Shown here piece after piece: positions 26,795-36,499 of a stretch of DNA of 64,000 bases (the stretch's first letter is position 1; each line of letters starts with the position of its first letter). A program made the position numbers and the translations under genes. Source of the stretch: Dictyobacter aurantiacus (GTDB taxonomy: Bacteria; Chloroflexota; Ktedonobacteria; Ktedonobacterales; Ktedonobacteraceae); assembly GCF_003967515.1 (NCBI RefSeq), contig NZ_BIFQ01000001.1:1240001-1304000 (forward strand), in the 5' to 3' direction. The notes beneath the pieces are model-generated. The model made no database searches. It was given only the letters and a program-made list of their open reading frames with translations, and was not told the origin of the DNA.

Positions 26795-28456
26795 TTAAAA
26801 ACTATTGGGATTATGCTTTACAATCAGTGCCGCCATCACATTCTTCATCAAAACCTGCATTTCTGGAACAGCAGTGCTTTTGTCGCCACATTTTGGATCG
26901 TCATGTGCCCGATAGCTGTCCAGGGTCGTCTCCCAATATATTGATCCGGTGGCAAAGACCAGGGCGCCAGAGGGCGCAATATAATACGCCGAATTACTTA
27001 CATCGGGCTGCCTGGTTTCACTACTGACTGTAGGTGATGCGCTGATAATATGCAGATTCTTTGGCGTGGTATTGCTATACGATGGATTGTCTGGTGTTCC
27101 ATTAGAGCTTGTATGAGCTCGATCCCATTCGTACCCGACGACGCCGCAACCATACGACTGGTTAGGCTGCAAATTGGTATCTTTAAGCAAGGGTAACGAA
27201 ACTGCCTGGGGTGCGACACGCCAGGGGAATCCATTCTGATCATGGGTAAGATTGGAGAATAAAACCCCTACGACGGCATTTTCGGGCCGCCCCACCACCG
27301 GATCACGCCACATAGCGGTCACGACAGAATTATCTTTACCATACATTGGATCACGCGCCAGGTCCTGATTGTCGGTCTGAACCTTATACGAGACGATAGT
27401 TCGATTGGCAACACCGTCAGAGTCGGGCTCAAAACGCATCTGCCAGTAGATAGCATTGGCGCCCATAAAGGCTAAACCGATCCCCTTGTTGCGTGCCTTC
27501 TCTACAGTTGCGCGCATGCTCTTTGTCCAGTATTCATCGTGACCCAATGATATAAAAGCTTTATGCTTATCTAACAGATGGGGATTTGCCTGCAGATCGA
27601 GGTCGCTCGCGTACGAAACATCGTAATCGTGCTGCTCCATCCACCGTACCGTCTGCACAATAAATACCAGCACCTGGCTGGCACCATTTTCAACATCGTA
27701 GGGTTTATCGAGGGACACCTTGACGGCGCGTTTGGCCACCGCGGTGCCCTGGAACAGATCATCAGCATCATAAAGGCCAGAACCACCCCAATCGTTGTAG
27801 GCCGCGTAGGTCGTATCGGGCGTCACGGCAATGTAGGGAGAGGTTGTGGATCCCAACACGTCAAAGGGTGCGTAGGATTGCTTGCCATTGATATCGGTAA
27901 ACTTTGCCAGGTAGATACCTGTGGTCCAGTCAGTCGGAATATGCAATGTATACGACGGCTTCCAGTGCGTCTCAATCAAACCGGTATCCTTCGCTATTGT
28001 GCAACTTGTGCAGTTAACGAGATGGCTACCGGTGGTGTCATAGTATCCCTGAGCCTGCCCAGATAGATTGGGGACCGAAGTCATCAGGCGTCCACCCAGA
28101 CCACTGTACCATCCCAACCGAAAAATATCGATGCGATATGAGGTCTGAGCCACCTGGGTGCTGACATAGAACATCAGTGATTTCCCCGGTTTCACCGAAG
28201 TCGCGCTCACATATCCCTGAATCTGAGTAGTAGACTCGCTGCCTGTTGGAATCTTCCACGAGGTAGTACCGGTTAAAGCATTTTCACGCGTTATTGCATT
28301 ATCTGATCCCGCAGAAACATTATTACTATCCTCATTGAGCACAAATGCTTGATTGCTAGCGCTAGATGATAAAGATGGTGCCAGAAAATAAAAGCTGATC
28401 AGAGCTCCTGCGATAATAAAGATAGTGATGATAGTAACGACGGACTTAAACTTCAT
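26795..28456 (-). CDS. Secreted N,N-dimethylformamidase beta-subunit-like protein
   Basis: 553 residues. An N-terminal signal or anchor helix (about 6-28) and a Ser/Asn-rich linker precede a beta-sandwich and then the large domain seen in dimethylformamidase large subunits: RLGWYSGLGG, YAAYNDWGGSGLY, SLGHDEYWT and GCGVVGYEWDR. GGAGG precedes ATG 28456. Extracytoplasmic members occur near polysaccharide genes in many bacteria; their substrate is unproven, and amide hydrolysis of a glycan substituent would fit the neighbourhood. It begins the minus-strand arm and is divergent from the BY-kinase gene. Confidence 0.8.
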   Translation of the reverse strand: MKFKSVVTIITIFIIAGALISFYFLAPSLSSSASNQAFVLNEDSNNVSAGSDNAITRENALTGTTSWKIPTGSESTTQIQGYVSATSVKPGKSLMFYVSTQVAQTSYRIDIFRLGWYSGLGGRLMTSVPNLSGQAQGYYDTTGSHLVNCTSCTIAKDTGLIETHWKPSYTLHIPTDWTTGIYLAKFTDINGKQSYAPFDVLGSTTSPYIAVTPDTTYAAYNDWGGSGLYDADDLFQGTAVAKRAVKVSLDKPYDVENGASQVLVFIVQTVRWMEQHDYDVSYASDLDLQANPHLLDKHKAFISLGHDEYWTKSMRATVEKARNKGIGLAFMGANAIYWQMRFEPDSDGVANRTIVSYKVQTDNQDLARDPMYGKDNSVVTAMWRDPVVGRPENAVVGVLFSNLTHDQNGFPWRVAPQAVSLPLLKDTNLQPNQSYGCGVVGYEWDRAHTSSNGTPDNPSYSNTTPKNLHIISASPTVSSETRQPDVSNSAYYIAPSGALVFATGSIYWETTLDSYRAHDDPKCGDKSTAVPEMQVLMKNVMAALIVKHNPNSF

Positions 28457-29198
28457 GCAGGATCCTCCGCATTCATTGGTTTAGACATAGGTTTATTTCT
28501 TTACAAAGATACAATACAAGAGATTATTCTTCACCAGGATATAGCATCAGAAAATAATGAAGCAACGAATAATACCCTACCCCTGACAAAAATACCATGA
28601 CTGGTGTGAAGAAGAGATGTTTATATCGGTAGAGAATCAGTGAAGCATCATCCAAAAGCGTAGAGAAATTCATGAGCGTTTTTCACTGAGTCGAGAACTA
28701 CTAGCTATAAGAAGATTAAAGGGTAGGAATATTTTCCCTTATGGCTATATCATCTGACTAGTATCTACTATACTGTGCAATGTATGAAATTTAGGCAATA
28801 AGTAATATTGGATGGAATGAATACCATTAGACTGCGTTAATGTATATTGACGGTTGGTTCCGGTAACGTTTTTCAAGTTCAAACCTTGACCACTGGCAAT
28901 AGCACAGATAACGCTATTACATCTCATCCCTAAAAATAGAAGGAGCCAAATGTAAGCCAGAAGGGTTCATTATCTCAACAAAGGTGTACTATTTTCCACG
29001 TTTTCTCAACACGGGCAACAACCTGATTCTCATCTATAAAGAGTAATCTCATAGTGAAGAAGATTAGTAAAAACAAGCTCATGTTGTTGCTATACCATAG
29101 GTAATCTTATTCCTTAGTACTGCGTAAATAAACATTTTTATGGAAGTCTGGCACCGTCATAATATGTATGACTAAAACCTGGTAAGGATGGTATTTCA
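28457..29198. other. Long AT-rich divergent intergenic region
   Basis: 742 bases separate the two arms of the glycan locus and must hold both promoters, but no convincing -35/-10 pair was found. A short AAGGAG followed by ATGTAA (28950-28955) forms a start-stop element. No tRNA, repeat array or family-like frame was seen. Confidence 0.5.
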
Positions 29199-30635
29199 AT
29201 GCGGAGTACGCTCAGTCGCTATATACTACTCGCAAAACGTTGGGCATGGGTTATCATACTCGGTATGGTTATTTGTGGTGGTACGACCTATCTCGTCACC
29301 AAACTGCTGATGCAGCCCGTCTATGAGGCACAAACTCGCATCCTGATTACCCTGGCGGGTACATCACAAAACGATAGTACGCTAGCGGCTATTGCTCAGC
29401 AATCAACCTATAGTCAGCTAGTTACCAATCCCAATGTTCTCGCTCCAGTGGCCGCTAAACACAATATGGAACTGAAGCAGTTGACTGGCATGGTCAAGAC
29501 ACAGTCGGCCACCAACAGTCCTATTATCGACATCCTGGTCGATAGCAGTAATCCACAGCTGGCAGCCACCCTCTCCAAAGAGGTCGCGCAAAGTTTCACC
29601 TCTTACGCCACCTCGCACCTGGCTAGCCAGGCCAACTTCAACACAATTGATCCGGTTGTTCCAACGGATCCGGTTCGGCCGCGCCCTTCGCAGGACTCGC
29701 TCATTGGAGCGCTGATCGGCCTGGGCCTGGCGCTGGCAATCATCGTTATATTCGAATGGATAGACGATAGACTCACGGCGCCAGAAGAGGTCAATAAGTT
29801 GCTGGGTATCGATGCGCTGACGATCATTCCTGAGCTTTCTCGCAAGCAGCGCTCACGCAATGCAGAAGATACCCCCGAACTGGCCGAGGGGTGCCGCATT
29901 CTGTGCGCCAACCTGAACATGGCCCAGATGATGCGCCCCTTTAAACTGGTCATGGTTACCAGTCCAATGGCTGGCGAAGGAAAGAGCACGATCGCCGCCA
30001 ACATGGCTTCGTTTCTGGCAATGTCGGGGAAACGAGTGCTGCTAGTTGATGCCGATCTGCGCCATCCTGTGCTGGATCAGCACTTTCAGCTGAACAACCA
30101 AAAAGGACTCTCAAACGCTTTCTTAGGAATATGGAATCAGGTCGAGACCGAACTGGACGGGCAGCCAACGGAGATCCCTTCACTGCGCGTTTTGACCGCG
30201 GGCGTGCTCCCGTCCAACCCATCTGAGCTCCTGCAGTCTCAACTCGCCAGTCAGCTCTTCAATCATTTCCGCAATTCACAGAAATTTGACTATATCATTT
30301 TTGACACACCACCCCTGCTCCCAATTGCTGATGCTCAAATTATGGCGGCGTATATGCAAGTAACGATTATGGTTGTCAATGCCTCACGCACACCACGTAA
30401 AGCAATGGTACGGGCGAAGCAAGCGCTTGCTCGCACAGGTACACGCATCCTGGGTGTAGCGCTCAATAAAAGCTACTGGCCTGAATACGGTGAGGTTCAT
30501 GATTACCTGAGCAATATTCAGTCGCGCCCACGTGCTGATATTGCCATGGCGATGCCGCCCAATACTCCCGCCATCAATCACGCTATCGATGCTACCAATA
30601 CCGCGATCCTCCCTTCCACGAACAATAAGCGTTAA
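29199..30635 (+). CDS. Wzz/BY-kinase: chain-length regulator fused to tyrosine autokinase
   Basis: 478 residues. Residues 1-185 are a Wzz-like domain with two membrane helices (about 16-38 and 168-186) and the PVVPTDPVRPRPS segment before the second. The kinase half has Walker A MAGEGKST with K262, Walker A' LLVDADLRHP and Walker B IIFDTPP. The C-terminus has only a sparse tyrosine set (SYWPEYGEVHDY) rather than a dense cluster. BY-kinases control EPS polymer length through phosphorylation cycles. It opens the plus-strand arm. The outer-membrane export partner found in Gram-negatives is absent. Confidence 0.88.
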   Translation: MRSTLSRYILLAKRWAWVIILGMVICGGTTYLVTKLLMQPVYEAQTRILITLAGTSQNDSTLAAIAQQSTYSQLVTNPNVLAPVAAKHNMELKQLTGMVKTQSATNSPIIDILVDSSNPQLAATLSKEVAQSFTSYATSHLASQANFNTIDPVVPTDPVRPRPSQDSLIGALIGLGLALAIIVIFEWIDDRLTAPEEVNKLLGIDALTIIPELSRKQRSRNAEDTPELAEGCRILCANLNMAQMMRPFKLVMVTSPMAGEGKSTIAANMASFLAMSGKRVLLVDADLRHPVLDQHFQLNNQKGLSNAFLGIWNQVETELDGQPTEIPSLRVLTAGVLPSNPSELLQSQLASQLFNHFRNSQKFDYIIFDTPPLLPIADAQIMAAYMQVTIMVVNASRTPRKAMVRAKQALARTGTRILGVALNKSYWPEYGEVHDYLSNIQSRPRADIAMAMPPNTPAINHAIDATNTAILPSTNNKR

Positions 30636-30702
30636 TAAACGGGAATGTTAATGAGCAGGTGAGTAGCGCAAAAGCGACAGCAGCGTCCAACCTGATGCAG
30701 TT

Positions 30703-30724
30703 GCTGGTCAAGCAATTGACCAGC
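30703..30724 (+). terminator. 9-bp hairpin after the BY-kinase
   Basis: GCTGGTCAA (30703-30711) pairs with TTGACCAGC (30716-30724) around GCAA, 68 bases past the stop. There is no T-run, so it may be an attenuator rather than a full terminator. Confidence 0.4.
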
Positions 30725-30832
30725 TTACCATATCGGCCATAAAAGTAACACACAGGATATATATGTCGATCTGTTTTTGTAAGTTTCTGTGCTTTAAAAA
30801 TATGTAAGCATCTAAAAAGGAAACATAAGTTT

Positions 30833-32134
30833 ATGAAATATCAACTGCTGGAGAAGATCTCCTCTCGCTCGTTGCGCGTTGCTATTATTGGGCTTGGGTA
30901 TGTGGGTCTGCCGCTGGCTGTGACGTTTGCCGAAGCTGGTTTTCAGGTTACAGGCATCGATGTTGATCAGAAAAAAGTTGACCTGGCCAATGAAGGGCAA
31001 AGCTATATTTCAGATATTGAAAGCGAAGATCTGCAGCGTCTAGTTGCGGCGGATACGCTACGCTTCACCACTGATTTTAACGCCCTTGATGAGATCGATG
31101 CCATCAGTATCTGCGTTCCCACACCACTGCGCAAAACACGAGAGCCAGATGTCTCCTATATTATTTCAGCCGCCCAGCAGGTACGCGCCCATCTCCACCA
31201 GGGGCAGTTGATTATCCTGGAAAGCACAACCTATCCCGGGACAACGGATGAGATGCTACTTCCGGAGTTGGAGAGCTCCGGCTTAAAGATCGGTGAAGAC
31301 TTCTTCCTGGCTTTCTCGCCCGAGCGCATCGACCCGGGCAATCCTCAATTCGGCACCAAAAATACTCCCAAGGTGGTTGGTGGCATCACGCCCTCCTGCA
31401 CCGAGCTGGCGCAGGCCTACTATGGAGCCGCGATCGAACAGATCGTGCCAGTGGCCTCGGCCCGTGTCGCGGAGATGACAAAGTTGCTTGAGAATACGTT
31501 CCGCGCCGTCAATATCGGCCTGGTCAACGAGATCGCCATCATGTGTGAGAAGCTCAAAATCAACGCATGGGAAGTCATCGATGCAGCTGCCACCAAGCCA
31601 TTTGGCTTTATGCGCTTTCAGCCAGGCCCCGGTCTGGGCGGCCACTGTATCCCGGTCGATCCGCATTACCTGTCATGGAAGCTCAAAACACTGGACTACA
31701 ACGCGCGCTTCATCGAGCTGGCCGCCGAGGTCAATAGTAGTATGCCACACTATGTGGTCAATAAAGTGATGTCCGCCCTCAATGAGCAGCGCCGTAGCTT
31801 CAATGGCGCAACCGTGCTGGTGCTAGGCGTGGCCTACAAACGCAATGTCAGCGATGTGCGCGAATCACCCGCCCTGGATATCATCCAGGAATTAATCTCA
31901 CATAAAGCAGTTGTGCTCTACAACGATAACTATGTCCCTTCCCTGACGCTTCGGGGCCGTACTATGCATTCCCAGCCTGTAAGTAGCGGTCTTCTGCAGG
32001 CCGCGGACTGCATCGTGCTGGTAACCGATCATGACTACTATGATGTCGCCTCTATCGTTGAGGAGGCACGCTCTATCGTTGATACACGCAATATGACCAG
32101 AGGATTTCAAGACGCCAAAATATTCAGGCTTTAG
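30833..32134 (+). CDS. wbpA: UDP-N-acetylglucosamine/mannosamine 6-dehydrogenase, WbpA/WecC-like
   Basis: 433 residues. NAD-binding GLGYVG (20-25), the SPERIDPG signature of this branch, catalytic Cys272 in GGHCIPVDP, and LGVAYKRNVSDVRESPA in the C-terminal domain. The enzyme oxidises C6 of a UDP-HexNAc to the uronic acid in two NAD-dependent steps. It supplies the first reaction of the diacetamido-uronate pathway whose other members lie at 45521, 46680 and 17671. AAAAGGAAAC precedes the ATG. Whether the epimer is gluco or manno is not certain from sequence alone. Confidence 0.88.
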   Translation: MKYQLLEKISSRSLRVAIIGLGYVGLPLAVTFAEAGFQVTGIDVDQKKVDLANEGQSYISDIESEDLQRLVAADTLRFTTDFNALDEIDAISICVPTPLRKTREPDVSYIISAAQQVRAHLHQGQLIILESTTYPGTTDEMLLPELESSGLKIGEDFFLAFSPERIDPGNPQFGTKNTPKVVGGITPSCTELAQAYYGAAIEQIVPVASARVAEMTKLLENTFRAVNIGLVNEIAIMCEKLKINAWEVIDAAATKPFGFMRFQPGPGLGGHCIPVDPHYLSWKLKTLDYNARFIELAAEVNSSMPHYVVNKVMSALNEQRRSFNGATVLVLGVAYKRNVSDVRESPALDIIQELISHKAVVLYNDNYVPSLTLRGRTMHSQPVSSGLLQAADCIVLVTDHDYYDVASIVEEARSIVDTRNMTRGFQDAKIFRL

Positions 32135-32169
32135 ACCCATGATCATCACTGATAGAATGGTTAAGAAAC

Positions 32170-35106
32170 ATGTCTCAATCTTTGGGCAACGGTAGAAATG
32201 ACAGTCAGCCACTGCTGAGCACGACAAGTGCCCGGCTGGTAGCGGTTAAGATAAAATCTGCCAATAAAAATATCTTCCGGGCTCTGCTCAGCCTGGCTTC
32301 GGCCAATCTGCTGATTCGCGTTATGGGTCTCCTGAATCAGATCGTGGTCACCGCCAGGTTCGGGCAAGATCAGCACATGGATGCCTACTACGTGGCATCC
32401 CTTATTCCGATGACGCTCGCACCGATGCTGGCCAGCGCGCTGGAGGCATCGGTTATTCCCGCCTACTCTCGACTGCGTACAAAGGGTACACGAGAACAGG
32501 CATCCAAACTTTTTAGCACGCTGCTCAATCTGCTGATCGTGCTTTCTATCGTACTCACTGCCGGGCTGATCTTCTTTAAAACAGAGTTGATGACTTTCCT
32601 GGCACCTGGCACACAGTCGTCGACCCTGTTGATAGCGCAGGATCTGACTCCATTTATCTTTCCGGTACTGGCTCTGATGACGCTTAATAGTTTTATGGAG
32701 TGTCTGCTGAACGCGGAGGGTAAGTTTGGCTGGCCCGCTTACGCGGGTATGCTCACGCCTCTGGCCACGGCATCTTTTGTTATCGCTGGTGGCAACAGCT
32801 TTGGCGTCCTGACGCTCTGTATCGGTACACTGGTGGGTCAGTTGCTCCAACTGGTCGGCATTATTTACCGCGCCCATAAGATGCAGATCATCTATCGACC
32901 TGTACTTGATCTGAAACTGCCCGAGCTTAAACCAATCATGAGCGCGGCCTGGCCAGCGCTCTTTGGCGGATTGATCAGCATGGCCAGTCCATTTGTGGAC
33001 ACGATCTTTAGCTCGTTTCAAAGCGCCGGTACTATCGCGGCGCTCAATAACGCCCTTAAGTTAAATGGTGTGCCGACCGGCGTGTTGTTCGCCGCCGTTG
33101 GACGAGCTGCCCTACCCTACCTGGCAAATCAGGCCGCCATCAAAGATATGCGAGCCTTCAAAGGGACGCTACGCCTCTATCTCTGGATCGTGGGCATAGC
33201 GACGCTGGGCCTGACCTTTGTTATGACATTCGGAGCCCGCATCATCATCGGGATCATTTTTGAGCATGGAAATTTTACGGCGCACGATGCCGACACAACT
33301 GCCTGGATTCTGGTTGGCCTGTCGATCGGTATGTTCCCAACCGCCATCGGCTTCATTGTGTCGCGCGCCTTCAGCGCGCTGGGTAAGACACGTATCCTGA
33401 TGGGTGTGAGCATCTTTAGCGTCTTCGCCAATGCCGCCTTTGATGCTTACTTCGGACGCATCTGGGGAGGGTTTGGTATCGCCTTTGGCACTTCCCTCTA
33501 CTACTTCTGCACCATGATCATCCTGATCGTTACGCTGCGCATGATGATCGGGAAGTTGAATCTGTTGACCCCACCCAAAGAGCTATTGGAGATGGTTCAG
33601 AAACTGAGTAGAGGACAGGTCCCGACCACGCTCACCAGAGGGAAGGAGGGCCGTATGAGAGATTTTGGTCTGACATATGCTTTCCGCAAAAGGGTGATGC
33701 AGGTCGCCTTTGCATTGTCCGTTTTTGCAGTCGGGGCCGCCGGCGCCGCGCAGAATGCTCTCTTCACCGTACGTATAGCCTTTGGTTCGCTGGTGGTGCT
33801 GGCGCTCTTGCGCTATCAATACCTGCTCGTCCTGGCATGGGCCTGCATCAACGTATTCATCGGCTCAGCATTACCACTGTTTAACGGTAATAATCTTCTG
33901 TCGGGCTTGACGCTGCCAACGCTCTTATTGCTCTTTTACGTTCCAACAAAAGAGGCGTTCAAGCGTCTGCCGGCGCTCCCGTTCTGGTTATTCTACTTCA
34001 TCTGGATCCTACTGAGCATGGGCATCTCACCGATTCCACTATCGCAGTTTATGACTATCTGGACCACCGAACTGGACTTCTTTGCGGTCTGCGTGCTGGT
34101 GGTGCTGGTCATCGATTCGCGCCAGAAGATGATCGGCTTTATCGATGCGATGATCGCGCCCTCTATTTTTATCGCCATCTACGGACTCTATGGCTTTGTG
34201 ACCCAGCAGCACGGTGTGGTTGATCCCACCACAGGTTTCTTCCGTATCAGCTCGATTTTCTATGATACACCACCAACACTGGGTCTCTATCTGTCGGTAC
34301 TTATTCCCATTACTATCTATCGCATCTTTACCATGCGGAACTTCCTTAAGATTTGTGGAGGGATCGCGATATTGCTCCTGCTGATGGTGGCGCTGGGTCT
34401 GACTTTTAACCGAGGAACGCTCATTGCCGTAGCGGTTGGATTGGTGGTTACTGTCCTGTTCCTGCCCTCCAACAAGATGCGTGGCATCGCCATGGGGGCA
34501 GGCACCGCGATTGTGGGGATGGTTTTTCTGGGTACCGCCCTGGCCAACATCCCTATCCTGAGCCGCTTCTCTAATAGCGATATCTCATCGCTCAATGGTC
34601 GTACCTATCTCTGGCAAGCATTAATCGACCACTTCGACCCGGCCCAGATTCTGGGATATGGCCTGAAGTCCTCGGATGTGTTGTTGACCCAATTGCAGGT
34701 CGGCTTCGGAGGCGGCGTCATCGCCACAGCTGCCCATAATATCTACCTGGAAGCAATGTTTGAGCATGGCATTATAGGTCTGACACTGATGTGCCTGGGC
34801 TTTATCGCCTTCGGCTGGTGCCTGTTAAAGAAATACTTCTCAGACAGGAGTTTTGAGCAAAAACTGCTGGTGGCGATCGCCTTTGGTACCCTGGTCAGTA
34901 TCGTCATCCAGGGATACGAGTCCAATGACATCTGGAACCAGGGCGTGGGTATCTACTTCTTCATCCTGATGGCCCTGCCATTCTGTCGCTACTGGGATAA
35001 AACTCAGGGCTCAAACAAAGCGGCACAGGAAGATGTACAGGAGCAAAGCGATCAGCATGATGCAGAAAATGCTCAAAAAGAGCAAGAAGAGCTGGCCATG
35101 GCTTAA
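32170..35106 (+). CDS. MurJ/MviN flippase fused to Wzy/O-antigen ligase
   Basis: 978 residues, two membrane enzymes in one chain. About 35-470 is a MurJ/MviN-type lipid-linked sugar flippase (NLLIRVMGL, FGQDQHMDAYYVA, EASVIPAYSRL, YLANQAA) with about 14 helices. A soluble linker of about 50 residues follows, then from about 510 a Wzy_C-type O-antigen ligase/polymerase: FNRGTLIA, NGRTYLW, LGYGLKSS, AHNIYLEAMFEHG. A Gln/Glu-rich tail ends the protein. The frame is continuous with no stop between the halves. The fusion would tie export to polymerisation. The ribosome site is weak. Confidence 0.88.
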   Translation: MSQSLGNGRNDSQPLLSTTSARLVAVKIKSANKNIFRALLSLASANLLIRVMGLLNQIVVTARFGQDQHMDAYYVASLIPMTLAPMLASALEASVIPAYSRLRTKGTREQASKLFSTLLNLLIVLSIVLTAGLIFFKTELMTFLAPGTQSSTLLIAQDLTPFIFPVLALMTLNSFMECLLNAEGKFGWPAYAGMLTPLATASFVIAGGNSFGVLTLCIGTLVGQLLQLVGIIYRAHKMQIIYRPVLDLKLPELKPIMSAAWPALFGGLISMASPFVDTIFSSFQSAGTIAALNNALKLNGVPTGVLFAAVGRAALPYLANQAAIKDMRAFKGTLRLYLWIVGIATLGLTFVMTFGARIIIGIIFEHGNFTAHDADTTAWILVGLSIGMFPTAIGFIVSRAFSALGKTRILMGVSIFSVFANAAFDAYFGRIWGGFGIAFGTSLYYFCTMIILIVTLRMMIGKLNLLTPPKELLEMVQKLSRGQVPTTLTRGKEGRMRDFGLTYAFRKRVMQVAFALSVFAVGAAGAAQNALFTVRIAFGSLVVLALLRYQYLLVLAWACINVFIGSALPLFNGNNLLSGLTLPTLLLLFYVPTKEAFKRLPALPFWLFYFIWILLSMGISPIPLSQFMTIWTTELDFFAVCVLVVLVIDSRQKMIGFIDAMIAPSIFIAIYGLYGFVTQQHGVVDPTTGFFRISSIFYDTPPTLGLYLSVLIPITIYRIFTMRNFLKICGGIAILLLLMVALGLTFNRGTLIAVAVGLVVTVLFLPSNKMRGIAMGAGTAIVGMVFLGTALANIPILSRFSNSDISSLNGRTYLWQALIDHFDPAQILGYGLKSSDVLLTQLQVGFGGGVIATAAHNIYLEAMFEHGIIGLTLMCLGFIAFGWCLLKKYFSDRSFEQKLLVAIAFGTLVSIVIQGYESNDIWNQGVGIYFFILMALPFCRYWDKTQGSNKAAQEDVQEQSDQHDAENAQKEQEELAMA

Positions 35107-35153
35107 AGAAACAAGCGTCAATAGATTTTACATAGCAGCTAAGGAGAGGCTTC

Positions 35154-36497
35154 GTGGAAAATAGTTCGCAGGATCAGCTGCGTATCTGTATGGTAGCTTT
35201 CTTGTATGCACCTATTATCGGTGGGGCGGAAACACGCGCGGCCAGGCAGGCACACCGTTTGCTTGAGCTGGGCCATAAAGTGGTCATTGTAACGTTGCAA
35301 CATGAAAAAATCTGGAAAAAATCTGAATTGGTCGATGGTGTTCCGGTTATCCGTGTTGGTGGATCATTTAATCGGCGTGGCAGATTGCGCGTCGGTCGGA
35401 TGGGACATCTTCCAATCGATTTCTTAATGTTCTTGCAGTTGTGGCGCATGCGTCACCATTACGACATTTTGCATACCATCCAGCTTTCTCCTCTATCGGG
35501 CGTGGCAGCCCTGATAGGTAAATTAACAGGCAAACCGGTGATTGTCAGTATTCCCAGTACGGGACCCGGCAAAAAGCCGAAACCAGAAGAGGCCATGATG
35601 ATGGTGGACACCCTGGCCGGCAAGCTGAGCGATACCAGTTTTTTGAAGGTTGACTATGCCGATGCTGTGGTAGGGGATATGCAACATATGAGAAAAACCG
35701 CCATCGGTGGCGGAATGATCCTGAATTTCTTGAAAAAATCTGATGCATTTTATCAAATTCTTAGTACACGTAGTTATGGCTATATGACATCCAATGGCTT
35801 TCGTCATGAGAAACTGGTTCATATTCCCAATGGTATCGAAATTGAAAAATTTAATCCCGCCCCCGAACTACGGCCTGATCCTAATCAACCGGAGCGCGAT
35901 ATCCTATGCGTGGCACGCCTGCAATATCCAAAGGGCGTGGATGTATTGCTCCATGCCTGGAAACGCATGATGCTGGATCAGCCTGCTGACTGGCGGGCGA
36001 ATCTCAAACCGCGTCTGCTTATCGCGGGCAATGGACAATCTGAAGAGCAGTTGAAACGCCTGGCGAAAGAGTTACATATCGAGGAGAGCGTGGTCTTTCT
36101 GGGAGCCCGAAAAGATGTGGTAAACCTGCTGCAGCGGTGCTGGAGCTTTGTGCTACCATCGCGCTGGGAAGGGATGCCCAATGCTCTGCTGGAGGCGATG
36201 AGTTGTGAAGCGCCGTGCATCGCGACCCGCGTCAGCGGGAGCGAGGATATCGTGGTGGATGGCGTGAATGCCTTGCTGGTTGAGCCTGAACAGCCGGACG
36301 AACTGGCTCTGGCACTGCAACGCTTAATAGCTGATAGCGATCTGGCCCGGCGTCTGGGGGTGGCTGGACGCGAAACTGTTATACGTGATTATCAAATGAC
36401 AAATATCGCTGATCAATTTATAGATTTCTATCGAAAAACATTGCATAAGGAGTCCCGAACCCCAGCCAAGGTTCTTGAGGGCGTGGGAGAAATATAA
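35154..36497 (+). CDS. GT4-family glycosyltransferase (A)
   Basis: 447 residues. GT-B fold: an N-terminal acceptor domain (PIIGGAETRAARQ) and a C-terminal donor domain with VARLQYPKGVDVLL, LPSRWEGMPNALLEAM and the E-x7-E pair typical of GT4. GTG 35154 has AGGAGAGG upstream. It is followed after 2 bases by glycosyltransferase B. Retaining transfer from a nucleotide sugar to the lipid-linked glycan at the inner membrane face is expected. Confidence 0.88.
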   Translation: MENSSQDQLRICMVAFLYAPIIGGAETRAARQAHRLLELGHKVVIVTLQHEKIWKKSELVDGVPVIRVGGSFNRRGRLRVGRMGHLPIDFLMFLQLWRMRHHYDILHTIQLSPLSGVAALIGKLTGKPVIVSIPSTGPGKKPKPEEAMMMVDTLAGKLSDTSFLKVDYADAVVGDMQHMRKTAIGGGMILNFLKKSDAFYQILSTRSYGYMTSNGFRHEKLVHIPNGIEIEKFNPAPELRPDPNQPERDILCVARLQYPKGVDVLLHAWKRMMLDQPADWRANLKPRLLIAGNGQSEEQLKRLAKELHIEESVVFLGARKDVVNLLQRCWSFVLPSRWEGMPNALLEAMSCEAPCIATRVSGSEDIVVDGVNALLVEPEQPDELALALQRLIADSDLARRLGVAGRETVIRDYQMTNIADQFIDFYRKTLHKESRTPAKVLEGVGEI

Positions 36498-36499
36498 GC

